Positions 55,662-64,000 of a stretch of DNA of 64,000 nucleotides are shown in pieces. The DNA comes from Pseudomonas cannabina (GTDB lineage: Bacteria > Pseudomonadota > Gammaproteobacteria > Pseudomonadales > Pseudomonadaceae). Below the pieces are notes generated by a model. It ran no database searches and was not told the origin of the DNA. It saw nothing but the letters and a program-made list of their open reading frames with translations. How positions within the stretch are numbered: the stretch's first letter is position 1; each line of letters begins with the position of its first letter. The position numbers and the translations under genes are program-made. The stretch is from NCBI RefSeq assembly GCF_900100365.1, contig NZ_FNKU01000001.1:1798001-1862000 (forward strand), written 5' to 3'.

Positions 55662-56408
55662 TCAGCGTCCTCCCGCCACATCGATAAACGTACCCGTTGC
55701 ATACGAAGCCTGATCCGACAATAACCAGATAATCGCCTCGGCCACTTCTTCCGGCGTGCCGCCACGGCCCATGGGCAGAGCGCCTTCAAGCTTGCTGACC
55801 CGCAGCGGGTCGCCACTCAGGGCATGAAAGTCGGTGAAAATGAAGCCAGGCCTTACGGCATTGACGCGAATGCCCTCCCCGGCCACTTCCTTGGAAAGCC
55901 CGATGGTGAAGGTGTCCAGTGCGCCCTTGGACGCTGCATAGTCCACGTACTCACCCGCCGAACCAAGCCGCGCTGCCAGCGAGGATACGTTGACGATGCT
56001 GCCGCCATGACCGCCATGTCGCGGCAACATGCGCAGCAGAGCGTGTTTGCTGCACAGCATGGGCCCGACCACGTTGTTCATCATCATCTTGAGCATGCGA
56101 AATTCCGACATGTCCTCGACCCTCGAAGCCTGGGCCAGCGTCCCCGCATTGTTGACCGGATGGATAACACGCCCCAGCTCGGTGTCAACCCGGGCGAACA
56201 GACGAATGATTTCGTCCTCGTTGCTGACATCGGCCTGCATCGTGATTGCGTGTGCGCCCAGTGCCCTGACCTGCGCGGCGGTCTTTTCCGCCGAGGTGCG
56301 ATCGGACATGTAGTTGATGCAGATCCGGTAACCGTGCGTCGCCGCCAGACGCGCCGTCGCGGCGCCGATCCCGCGCGAACCGCCGGTGATGATGAGGACT
56401 TTTTCCAT
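55662..56408 (-). CDS. Short-chain dehydrogenase/reductase
   Basis: 248 residues from ATG 56408; longer frames upstream lack support. The Rossmann glycine motif is TGGSRGIG (residues 8-15), followed by DVSNEDE, NNAG, and the catalytic set with S in NVSSLAARLGS and Y-x3-K in EYVDYAASKGA. The C-terminal PGFIFTDFHALSG and GTFIDVAGG are family-typical. NAD(P)-dependent cytosolic oxidoreductase, classical SDR of the FabG-like group. Substrate unknown. No operon partner. Confidence 0.92.
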   Translation of the reverse strand: MEKVLIITGGSRGIGAATARLAATHGYRICINYMSDRTSAEKTAAQVRALGAHAITMQADVSNEDEIIRLFARVDTELGRVIHPVNNAGTLAQASRVEDMSEFRMLKMMMNNVVGPMLCSKHALLRMLPRHGGHGGSIVNVSSLAARLGSAGEYVDYAASKGALDTFTIGLSKEVAGEGIRVNAVRPGFIFTDFHALSGDPLRVSKLEGALPMGRGGTPEEVAEAIIWLLSDQASYATGTFIDVAGGR

Positions 56409-56522
56409 GATCAGTCTCGTAAATATGTCCGGAAGTCGGCAATCAGTCAGGCCTGACACCCGCAGGGCGGCCAGAGGTGACTGATCGTGCCAGCGTTTGC
56501 GATCCAGCGCCATCGAAGCGTT

Positions 56523-58640
56523 TCAGAAAGCGGACGCTTTGGCCTCCGATTCCTGCACATCAAACGCAATTCTTGACTCCGCAGCGCGGATATCCTCAAG
56601 GAATTGCTCTGCCGGCATTGGATGCCCGAGCAGAAACCCCTGCAGGGAATCGCACCCAAGGTGCGTCAGAAAGCGCTGTTGGAGCGTGGTTTCGACGCCC
56701 TCGGCGACGATCCGCAAATTCAGTGCCTGCCCCACCGCGACGATTGCCGACACAATGGCCGCATCGTCGGTGTCGTGCTCCAGATCGCGAACGAAACCGC
56801 GATCGATCTTGATTTCGTTGGCCGGCAGCCGCTTGAGGTACATCAAGCTAGAATAGCCGGTACCAAAGTCATCGATCGAAAGGTCCATGCCCATCTCCGA
56901 CAGCCTGTTCAGCACGCCGAGACTGGCGTCTGCGTCATCCATCGCGGTGGTTTCAGTGATTTCCAGCGTCAGGCAGTTGGCCGGCAACTGATGCCGGGCC
57001 AGCGTATCAGCGACGGTCGCAACCAGACCGGAATGGCGGAACTGCAAGGCCGACAGGTTGACTGAAATACGCCAGTGCGAGTACCCCTCGGTGTACCACT
57101 CGCGCATCTGCCGACAGGCTTCGTCCAGTACCCATTCGCCAATCTGGATGATCAGCCCGGTTTTCTCGGCCATGGCAATGAACAGATCAGGCCCTAGCAC
57201 CCCGCGTTCCGGGTGATTCCAGCGCAACAAAGCCTCGGCGCCTATCGGCAGCCCGCTCAGCGCGTCGAATTTAGGCTGGTAATAGAGGCAGAAGTGTTTG
57301 TGCCTGAGTGCGGTGCGTAAATCCTGCGACAACTGCAATTGATTGCGGGCGTTGCAGTTCATCGACACATCAAAAAAACTGTGGCCGTTCTTGCCGGCCG
57401 CTTTGGTGTGGTACATGGCCGCGTCGGCGTTGACCAGCAGTTCGTGCTGGGTTGCACCATGGCCGGGATAAATGCAAATGCCGATGCTCAGCGAAATCTG
57501 CAACTGATGTTCGCCAATCAGGAACGGATTGCTGATTTCACTGACCTGCCGTGTTGCCACAGTCAGCGCGTCCTGCTGATCGTCCAGTTCGATGAGCAGC
57601 ACAAACTCGTCACCACCGACTCTGGCCAGCGTGTCGTGCCGATTGACGTTCTGCCGCAGACGCAAGGCAACCTGACGTAGCAACAGATCGCCGGTGTGAT
57701 GGCCAAAGGCGTCGTTCACCGGCTTGAAGCCGTCCAGATCCATGAACATCAAGGCAAAACAGCCACCGGTTTCGTCGGCCCTGGCCATGGCTTGCTCGAT
57801 GCGCTCCGTCAGCAGCACACGATTGGGCAGACCGGTGAGGTTGTCATGCATGGCCAGATGGGTCAGTTCCTGATTGGCCTGGCTCAGGGAAGTGACCAAC
57901 ACTGCCGTGCGGGCTTCGAGATGGGCGTCCAGAATACAGGCGAACAGGGTGAGGCTCAGGACCGTCAGGCTGGCGACCAGCACCACCCTGTCCAGCCCGT
58001 TGCTGCTCAGTCCGTTGATCAATGCGCCACAAAAACTGCCCTCGGCAAAGTTGGCCGCGGCCATGCCGGTGTAGTGCATGCCGACCACTGCCATGCCCAC
58101 CAGCACCGAGGCACCCGCGCGAGCCAGGTACACACGAGGCCGGTGATGGCGCAGGTGGAACGCGATCCACAACCCCGCCGCCGATGCGGCAATGGCAATC
58201 AGCAGGGACAGCACGAACAGGAAGGGCGTGTACTCGATGCCGGGCTGCATGCGCATGGCCGCCATGCCGGTGTAATGCATGGCGCTGATACCCAGGCCCA
58301 GCAATACCGCGCCCAGCACCAGCTGCACTCTCGAAAGCTGCGGTTGCGCGACCAGCCACAAGGCAAATCCCGACGCTATAACGATCATCGCCAGCGAAAA
58401 CAGCAGGAGCGGCACGTCATAGCCGAGGTCGATGGGCAAGACGAAGGCGAGCATGCCGATAAAATGCGTTGACCAGGTGCCGACTCCCATCGCAAACGCG
58501 CCGCCGACAATCCACACATACACGACCCGCCCTTTAGCCGAGATGATCCGCCCAGCGAGGTCGAACGCGGTATAGGACGCAAGGATCGCAACAAAAACGG
58601 AAAGAACGACAAGCGAGGGTATATAACTGCCAATCAACAT
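56523..58640 (-). CDS. MHYT-GGDEF-EAL transmembrane cyclic-di-GMP protein
   Basis: 705 residues from ATG 58640 with AGGTG upstream; a longer frame adds 20. Residues about 1-240 are a seven-helix MHYT sensor with three signatures: STHFIGM, AMHYTGM and GMHYTGM, proposed to bind copper and sense O2, CO or NO. A GGDEF domain (ARVGGDEFVL) has an intact signature. The EAL domain retains GAEALLRW, SVNLSALQF, LEITETTA, SIDDFGTGYSSL, EIKIDRGFV and VAEGVET, so both cyclase and phosphodiesterase sites look complete. Inner membrane, monocistronic. Confidence 0.95.
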   Translation of the reverse strand: MLIGSYIPSLVVLSVFVAILASYTAFDLAGRIISAKGRVVYVWIVGGAFAMGVGTWSTHFIGMLAFVLPIDLGYDVPLLLFSLAMIVIASGFALWLVAQPQLSRVQLVLGAVLLGLGISAMHYTGMAAMRMQPGIEYTPFLFVLSLLIAIAASAAGLWIAFHLRHHRPRVYLARAGASVLVGMAVVGMHYTGMAAANFAEGSFCGALINGLSSNGLDRVVLVASLTVLSLTLFACILDAHLEARTAVLVTSLSQANQELTHLAMHDNLTGLPNRVLLTERIEQAMARADETGGCFALMFMDLDGFKPVNDAFGHHTGDLLLRQVALRLRQNVNRHDTLARVGGDEFVLLIELDDQQDALTVATRQVSEISNPFLIGEHQLQISLSIGICIYPGHGATQHELLVNADAAMYHTKAAGKNGHSFFDVSMNCNARNQLQLSQDLRTALRHKHFCLYYQPKFDALSGLPIGAEALLRWNHPERGVLGPDLFIAMAEKTGLIIQIGEWVLDEACRQMREWYTEGYSHWRISVNLSALQFRHSGLVATVADTLARHQLPANCLTLEITETTAMDDADASLGVLNRLSEMGMDLSIDDFGTGYSSLMYLKRLPANEIKIDRGFVRDLEHDTDDAAIVSAIVAVGQALNLRIVAEGVETTLQQRFLTHLGCDSLQGFLLGHPMPAEQFLEDIRAAESRIAFDVQESEAKASAF

Positions 58641-58808
58641 AAACACACCTGAAGCCCAATGAGTGCGTCCATGCCGTTCTTGTGCGCTGATTGTACGCAT
58701 TAGCTACCAAATGTCGCGGCACTTGGTCGAAAAAGCTGGCAGTACGCTATTAATTTTGCATGGATTAGCGATAGCTAAAGAAAACTTGCCTTTTGCCGCT
58801 TCTGCTGG

Positions 58809-60272
58809 CTACTCCTTCAACACCAGATCACGCTCCGACTCCCAGCCACCGCCCAGCGCGGCGATCAACTGCACGCTGGCCAGCAAGCGGCTCTGCAGTA
58901 CATTGAGCACACTGCGCTCGTTACTCAACGCAGTCGCCTGCACGTTGACGACATCCAGATAGCCGATCAGGCCGGCCTTGTACTGATTGTTGGTCAGGCG
59001 CAACGAATCACGCGCGAACACCAGAGCCTCCTCACGCACCGCCGCTTCGTCTCCATAGACCTTGAGCTGGATGAGGTAGTTTTCGACCTCCTGAAAGCCG
59101 TTGAGCACCGTCTGACGGTATTGCGCGACCGTCTGATCATACAGGGCCTCGGTGCGCTCGACCTCTGCCGAACGGCGACCGCCGTCGAACAGGGTCAGGG
59201 CCAGTTGCGGCCCGACCGACCAGAAACGGTTCGGCAGGCTGATCCAGTTGGCGAAGGTACTGCTGTTATAGCCACCGCTCATGCTCAGCGTGAAATCGGG
59301 ATAGTAGGCTGCCTTGGCAACCCCGATATTGGCGTTGGCGCCCATCACAGAGCGTTCCGCGGCGGCGATATCGGGCCTGCGCTCCAGCAGCTGCGAAGGC
59401 AGCCCTGGCGGAATATCCGGCAAATGCGGAATCGTGGCAATGGCTGGCAGGCTGAAGTCTGCCGGTGCCATGCCCATCAACACGGCAATAGCATTCTCGA
59501 ATTGCGCACGCTGCCAGGCCAGATCGATCAGGTCGGCCTGCGTGCTTTTCAACTGGGTCTGCGCCTGAGCGACCGAATCACGCCCGGAAATACCGGCGCG
59601 GTATTGATTCTGGGTCAGGGTCAGAGAACGCTGATAGGCGTCGACGGTGGATTCCAGCAAGCGCTTCTGTTCGTCGATCACCCGCAGTTGCAGGTAATTC
59701 TGGACCAGCTCCGATTGCAGGCTCAGGCGCATTGCCGCCAGGTCGGCAAGGCTGGCCTGCGCGTTTGCAGTATCGGCTTCCAGGCCATGGCGCAATTTGC
59801 CCCAGACGTCGGCTTCCCAACTGACGCCCAACTGCGCGTTGTGGCTGTTACGGATCCCCGAAGCGCTGGTCCCGGTGCTTGACGTCCCGGTGCCCTGCCC
59901 TGAACGGGTCTTGCCAGTCGTCAGGTCCAGCGTCGGCAAGAACGCCGCTCGAGAGCTGCGCACCAGCGCCTGGGCTTGGCGATACTGGGCTTCATACTGA
60001 GCCACGGTCTGGTTGGAAGTGTTGAGGCGCTCGACCAGCGCGTTCAGGTCTTTGTCACTGTACACCTGCCACCAGGCGCCCTTGGCCATTGCATCGCCGG
60101 GGGTCGCCGCCCGCCAGCCCTGAACCGCCTTGAACTGTTGGGGTGCAGCCATGGTCGGCCGTTGATAATCCGGTCCGACCGCGCAGGCGCTGAGCAAAGC
60201 GATACAGACTGCCAGCCCGAGCGGGCGAATCAGCCATTCTGGACGGGATGTGAAAGCCGGGCGTTCGGTCAT
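58809..60272 (-). CDS. opmB: RND efflux outer-membrane factor (OpmB / OprM family)
   Basis: 487 residues from ATG 60272, overlapping the permease stop. Lipobox LLSACAVGPDYQRP, then the two repeated OEP domains (about 60-270 and 270-470) with long coiled helices: ALVRSSRAAFLPTLDLT, LERRPDIAAAERSV, and FNGFQEVENYL-like near the end. TolC-type trimer channel. Last gene of muxB-muxC-opmB; in Pseudomonas the MuxABC-OpmB pump exports diverse antimicrobials and affects virulence. Confidence 0.93.
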   Translation of the reverse strand: MTERPAFTSRPEWLIRPLGLAVCIALLSACAVGPDYQRPTMAAPQQFKAVQGWRAATPGDAMAKGAWWQVYSDKDLNALVERLNTSNQTVAQYEAQYRQAQALVRSSRAAFLPTLDLTTGKTRSGQGTGTSSTGTSASGIRNSHNAQLGVSWEADVWGKLRHGLEADTANAQASLADLAAMRLSLQSELVQNYLQLRVIDEQKRLLESTVDAYQRSLTLTQNQYRAGISGRDSVAQAQTQLKSTQADLIDLAWQRAQFENAIAVLMGMAPADFSLPAIATIPHLPDIPPGLPSQLLERRPDIAAAERSVMGANANIGVAKAAYYPDFTLSMSGGYNSSTFANWISLPNRFWSVGPQLALTLFDGGRRSAEVERTEALYDQTVAQYRQTVLNGFQEVENYLIQLKVYGDEAAVREEALVFARDSLRLTNNQYKAGLIGYLDVVNVQATALSNERSVLNVLQSRLLASVQLIAALGGGWESERDLVLKE

Positions 60273-63200
60273 AGCGGAGTTTCCAGAGCAGCATCGGTGC
60301 GCACGCCACGCCATCTACTGAAACGATGGCGCAGACGGTCGAGATAAAGGTAAACCACAGGTGTGGTGTAGAGCGTCAGGATCTGACTGAAGATCAGGCC
60401 GCCAATGATGGTCAACCCCAGGGGTTTGCGCATTTCAGCACCTTCGGCGGTACTCAGCAGCAGTGGCAAGGCACCGAGAATCGCCGCCATGGTCGTCATC
60501 AGAATCGGCCGCAGACGTTGCAGGCAGGCATTACGGATCGACTCCTCAGGTGCCATGCCCTGATCGCGCTCGAGGTGCAATGCCAGGTCGATCATCATGA
60601 TGGCGTTCTTTTTCACCACACCAATCAACAGAAACAGCCCCAACAGGGAGATCAGGCTGAACTCGCTGCCCACTACGTAGATCGTCAGCAAGGCACCGAC
60701 ACCCGCCGACGGCAAGGTCGACAGAATGGTCAACGGGTGAATGTAACTTTCATAGAGGATCCCCAGCACCAGATACACCGCCAGCAGCGCCCCGAGAATC
60801 ATCCACGGTTGGCTCTTCTGGGTTGCGGCGAACGCGCTGGCGGTCCCTGCCGTCTTGGTAATGATGTCCTCTGGCAGCCCTATGGCAGCAATGGCCCGTT
60901 CGATGGCGACGTTGGCGTTGTCCAAAGTCGCGCCTTCTGCCAGATCGAAGGAGATGTTTTCAGCGGCGAACTGCCCGTCATGGGAAACCCGATCATTGGC
61001 CAGACTGCGCTCGTAGTGAGCGATGCTGGATAGCGGCACACGCTGACCGTCTGCGGTAATGACCTGAACCTGCTCGAGGGTCACCGGGTCCTGTGCGTAT
61101 TTGGGATTGACCTCCATCACCACTTTGTACTGGTTGAGGCTGTCGTAGATGGTCGATACCTGGCGCTGACTGTAGGCATTGTTGAGTACCGAGGTCACCA
61201 TGCTCATGTCGATGCCAAGCCGTTTGGCGGTGTCGCGGTTGACCACCAGTGTCACTTGCTGAGCGCCACGCCCTTCCCGGGCGTCGATGGCGGTCAGCTC
61301 GGGATCTGACTTGAGCGCTGCAACGATCTTCGGATACCACTGGCGCAGACTGGTCAGGTCAGCACTCTGGACGATGTATTGGTACTGCGAACTGGTCTGC
61401 TCACGGCCCCCACCCAATTGCAGGTCCTGATCCGGCGCCAGAAACAATCGTCCGCCTGGAACATGTGGCAACGTCTTGCGCAGACGCTCCACGACTTTTT
61501 CCGCTGACAGCTTGCGCTCGGCAATCGGCACCAGGCGGACGATCATGAACGCATTATTGGTGCCGCTGCTGCCGCCGATGAATCCGGCAACGCTTTCCAC
61601 AGCGGGGTCTGCCAGCACGGCACGGCGAAACTGCTCCATCTTCGGCTGCATCACCGAGAACGACAGGCCGTCGTCGCCCCTGACAAACCCCATCAGTTGC
61701 CCGGTGTCCTGCTGCGGCAGGAACGTCTTGGGCACCACCACGTAAAGCGCGATATTGACCACGACGGTGATCAGCAGACTGATCAGCGTCAGACGCGGAT
61801 GGCGCAGCACCCAGCCCAGCGAACGGTCGTAACCCTCCACCATGCGGTCATTGACCCGCTCGCTCCAGCGCTGAAAGGCATTTTCGCCGCTGGCTTCGCG
61901 GGGCTTCAGCCAACGGGCACAGAGCATGGGCGTCAGCGTGAGTGACACGATCAATGAAACGATGATCGCCACCGACAAGGTGATGGAAAACTCACGAAAC
62001 AGACTTTCCACCAACCCGCCCATGAACAGGATGGAAATGAACACTGCCACCAGCGAGACGTTCATCGACAGCAACGTGAAACCGACCTCTTTGGCGCCCA
62101 GAAACGCCGCCTTCATTGGCTCCACGCCGTTATGAATGTGCCGGGAGATGTTTTCCAGCACCACAATGGCATCGTCTACCACCAGGCCGGTCGCAAGGAT
62201 CAAGGCCATCAGCGACAGATTGTTCAGAGAGAAGCCGAACAGGTGCATGATGGCAAAAGTGCCCACCAGCGATACTGGCACCGCCAACGTAGGGATGAGC
62301 GACGCGAGACTGCCGAGAAACAGAAAGACCACCAGAATCACCAGAATCACCGCGATCAGCAAGGTCATTTCGGCTTCGTGCAGGGTCGCCTTGATCACTG
62401 GCGAGCGGTCCATGGCGATCTGCAGCTTGACGCTGGCAGGCAGCACGGCCCGCAAGGCAGGCAACTGCGCTTTTATCTGCGCCACCGTTTCGATGATGTT
62501 GGCGCCAGCCTGACGGTTGATGACCAGCAGCACCGCCTGATCATAATTGAAGAAGCCGCTGTTGTAGCGGTCTTCCACCGCATCACTGACCTTGGCAACG
62601 TCCTTCAGGCGCAGGGTCGCGCCATCCTTGTAGCGAATGATCAACGGCGCATAGTCGGCGGCTTTTTCCAGCTGGTCGTTGGCCTGAACCTGCCAGTTAT
62701 GCAGGTCATCCTCGACAAGCCCCTTCGGTCTGCGCACGTTGCTGGCAGTAATCGCGGTGCGCACGTCATCCAGCGAGACGCCGTACTGGGAGAGCATCTG
62801 CGGTTCGAGCTCGATGCGCACTGCAGGCAGCGAACTGCCTCCGATCTGCACCTCGCCCACCCCCGACACCTGCGACAGGCTCTGGGACAGGATGGTCGAA
62901 GCCAGATCGTACAACTGGCCCTTTTCCAGCACGCTCGAGGTCATCGACAGCACCATGATCGGTGCCTGGGACGGGTTGACCTTTTTGTAGGTCGGCATGC
63001 TGCGCATCCCGCTGGGCAGCAGGTTGCGTGACGCGTTGATGGCCGCCTGCACTTCGCGCGCCGCGCCATTGATGTCGCGGTCGAGATCGAACTGCAGAAT
63101 GATGCGAGTCGTGCCCTGGCTCGAATTGCTGGTCATGGTGTTGACCCCGGCGATGCTGCCCAGCGAGCGTTCGAGCGGCGTTGCCACGGTGGAGGCCATG

Positions 63201-63373
63201 ATCTCCGGGCTGGCCCCGGCAAGGCTGGCGGAGACCACGATGACCGGGAAGTCCATGTTCGGCAACGGTGCTACCGGCAACAATCTGAAACTGACCGCGC
63301 CCAGCAGCATGATCGCCAGGCTCAGCAGGACCGTGGCAACGGGACGGCGGATGAAGGGCGCGGACAGGTTCAT
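60269..63373 (-). CDS. muxC: RND multidrug efflux transporter MuxC (MdtC-like)
   Basis: 1034 residues, full length. [20 protein letters not shown] opens helix 1 and the duplicated six-helix blocks follow. The proton-relay helix 4 reads [22 protein letters not shown] with paired Asp, and [18 protein letters not shown] gives the helix 10 lysine region. Two periplasmic pore loops are present. It overlaps muxB and opmB by 4 bp each. MuxB and MuxC form the heteromeric pump with the MuxA adaptor. Confidence 0.95.
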   Translation of the reverse strand: MNLSAPFIRRPVATVLLSLAIMLLGAVSFRLLPVAPLPNMDFPVIVVSASLAGASPEIMASTVATPLERSLGSIAGVNTMTSNSSQGTTRIILQFDLDRDINGAAREVQAAINASRNLLPSGMRSMPTYKKVNPSQAPIMVLSMTSSVLEKGQLYDLASTILSQSLSQVSGVGEVQIGGSSLPAVRIELEPQMLSQYGVSLDDVRTAITASNVRRPKGLVEDDLHNWQVQANDQLEKAADYAPLIIRYKDGATLRLKDVAKVSDAVEDRYNSGFFNYDQAVLLVINRQAGANIIETVAQIKAQLPALRAVLPASVKLQIAMDRSPVIKATLHEAEMTLLIAVILVILVVFLFLGSLASLIPTLAVPVSLVGTFAIMHLFGFSLNNLSLMALILATGLVVDDAIVVLENISRHIHNGVEPMKAAFLGAKEVGFTLLSMNVSLVAVFISILFMGGLVESLFREFSITLSVAIIVSLIVSLTLTPMLCARWLKPREASGENAFQRWSERVNDRMVEGYDRSLGWVLRHPRLTLISLLITVVVNIALYVVVPKTFLPQQDTGQLMGFVRGDDGLSFSVMQPKMEQFRRAVLADPAVESVAGFIGGSSGTNNAFMIVRLVPIAERKLSAEKVVERLRKTLPHVPGGRLFLAPDQDLQLGGGREQTSSQYQYIVQSADLTSLRQWYPKIVAALKSDPELTAIDAREGRGAQQVTLVVNRDTAKRLGIDMSMVTSVLNNAYSQRQVSTIYDSLNQYKVVMEVNPKYAQDPVTLEQVQVITADGQRVPLSSIAHYERSLANDRVSHDGQFAAENISFDLAEGATLDNANVAIERAIAAIGLPEDIITKTAGTASAFAATQKSQPWMILGALLAVYLVLGILYESYIHPLTILSTLPSAGVGALLTIYVVGSEFSLISLLGLFLLIGVVKKNAIMMIDLALHLERDQGMAPEESIRNACLQRLRPILMTTMAAILGALPLLLSTAEGAEMRKPLGLTIIGGLIFSQILTLYTTPVVYLYLDRLRHRFSRWRGVRTDAALETPL

Positions 63374-64000
63374 GCGTCTGCCTGTAGCGAACGGTCCGGA
63401 GCAGCGGGTTTACGACTCCAGCGCTGACCGAGACGGTCGAAATACAGGTAGATCACTGGCGTGGTAAACAGCGTCAGGACCTGACTGAGCAACAGCCCGC
63501 CGACCATCACCAGCCCCAGCGGCTGACGCAATTCGGCACCGGAACCGCTGGCCAGCATGAGCGGGATGGCGCCGAACAGCGCCGCCAGCGTGGTCATCAG
63601 AATCGGCCGAAAACGCAGTAACGCTGCCTCGTAGATCGCCGTTTCCGGATCGACGCCACGGTTGCGTTCGGCATCCAGAGCGAAGTCGATCATCATGATC
63701 GCGTTCTTCTTGACGATGCCGATCAGCAGAATGATGCCGATGATCGCGATCATTCCCAGGTCGTTGCCGCTGATCAACAGCGCCAGCAAGGCCCCGACCG
63801 CCGCCGAAGGCAGTGTCGAGAGAATGGTGATCGGGTGAATGTAACTCTCGTAGAGCACGCCCAGCACGATGTACATGGTCACCACTGCCGCCAGCACCAG
63901 CAACAACGTGCTGGACAGCGATGCCTGAAACGCTTCGGCTGCGCCCTGAAACTGGGTCTGCACGCCGATCGGCATGCCGATGTCCTTCTGCACCTGCTCG
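63370..64000 (-). CDS. muxB: RND multidrug efflux transporter MuxB (MdtB-like), C-terminal part
   Basis: About 210 C-terminal residues; the 5' part lies beyond the window. [41 protein letters not shown] and [19 protein letters not shown] are the last helices of an HAE1-type RND pump. The end [18 protein letters not shown] is followed by muxC with a 4-bp overlap. The order muxA-muxB-muxC-opmB predicts the adaptor just outside the window. Confidence 0.93.
   Translation of the reverse strand, partial: EQVQKDIGMPIGVQTQFQGAAEAFQASLSSTLLLVLAAVVTMYIVLGVLYESYIHPITILSTLPSAAVGALLALLISGNDLGMIAIIGIILLIGIVKKNAIMMIDFALDAERNRGVDPETAIYEAALLRFRPILMTTLAALFGAIPLMLASGSGAELRQPLGLVMVGGLLLSQVLTLFTTPVIYLYFDRLGQRWSRKPAAPDRSLQADA

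Overview
The window looks like chromosome of a fluorescent Pseudomonas, most likely the P. syringae complex. The reasons are its GC-rich coding style, the LexA2-ImuA-ImuB-DnaE2 cassette, a MuxABC-OpmB (MdtABC-type) pump, a GlgE trehalose/glycogen operon, a DUF1652 protein, and IS5-family and REP-type intergenic repeats. No rRNA, tRNA or CRISPR array was seen. The species assignment is inference from gene content.

Layout. 1-6.4 kb: the 5' part of a YdiJ-type FAD/FeS dehydrogenase diverges from two tandem LysR genes, followed by a frameshifted MHS-type transporter coupled to an amidohydrolase. 6.4-11.9 kb: a broken polysaccharide deacetylase, a GNAT/C39-peptidase fusion divergent from a RimK-like ATP-grasp ligase, a CorA-like transporter and a DUF1989 protein. 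12-17.7 kb: the SOS mutagenesis operon lexA2-imuA-imuB-dnaE2 with a LexA2-type operator. 17.7-21.1 kb: a structured intergenic repeat, an aldo/keto reductase, a frameshifted histidine phosphatase and a 635-bp gene-less element with long inverted ends and a 6-bp target duplication. 21-28 kb: a sulfonate-type ABC transporter, a PotF-like binding protein, a DUF1652 protein and a UvrD-like helicase. 28-34.6 kb: a coherent catabolic locus (sugar-acid kinase, PLP ammonia-lyase/aldolase-fold enzyme, IclR, RidA, polar amino-acid-type ABC transporter), predicted here to use an amino sugar acid such as D-glucosaminate. 34.6-40 kb: REP-like repeats, small stress or lipoprotein genes, and a tandem 99-bp MITE plus an IS5-family element whose transposase carries a nonsense codon. 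40-47.3 kb: an ABC-F ATPase, a periplasmic lactonase-like propeller protein, an MFS protein with an apparent internal deletion, and an autotransporter broken at a G8 tract. 47.3-55 kb: glgE-treS/mak-glgB with an AlgU-like promoter. 55-64 kb: a proline-rich small protein, an SDR, an MHYT-GGDEF-EAL protein, and opmB-muxC-muxB (cut by the window end).

A theme of the window is single-nucleotide disruption. Seven single-base indels are inferred in five genes, plus one nonsense mutation in the transposase. Several of the indels touch homopolymers, so sequencing or assembly error has to be weighed against real gene decay. The most original signals are the 635-bp element with multiple subterminal repeated motifs, the MITE/IS tandem sharing TTAA target copies, the GNAT-C39/RimK pair, and the predicted glucosaminate-type operon with its IclR-like operator.
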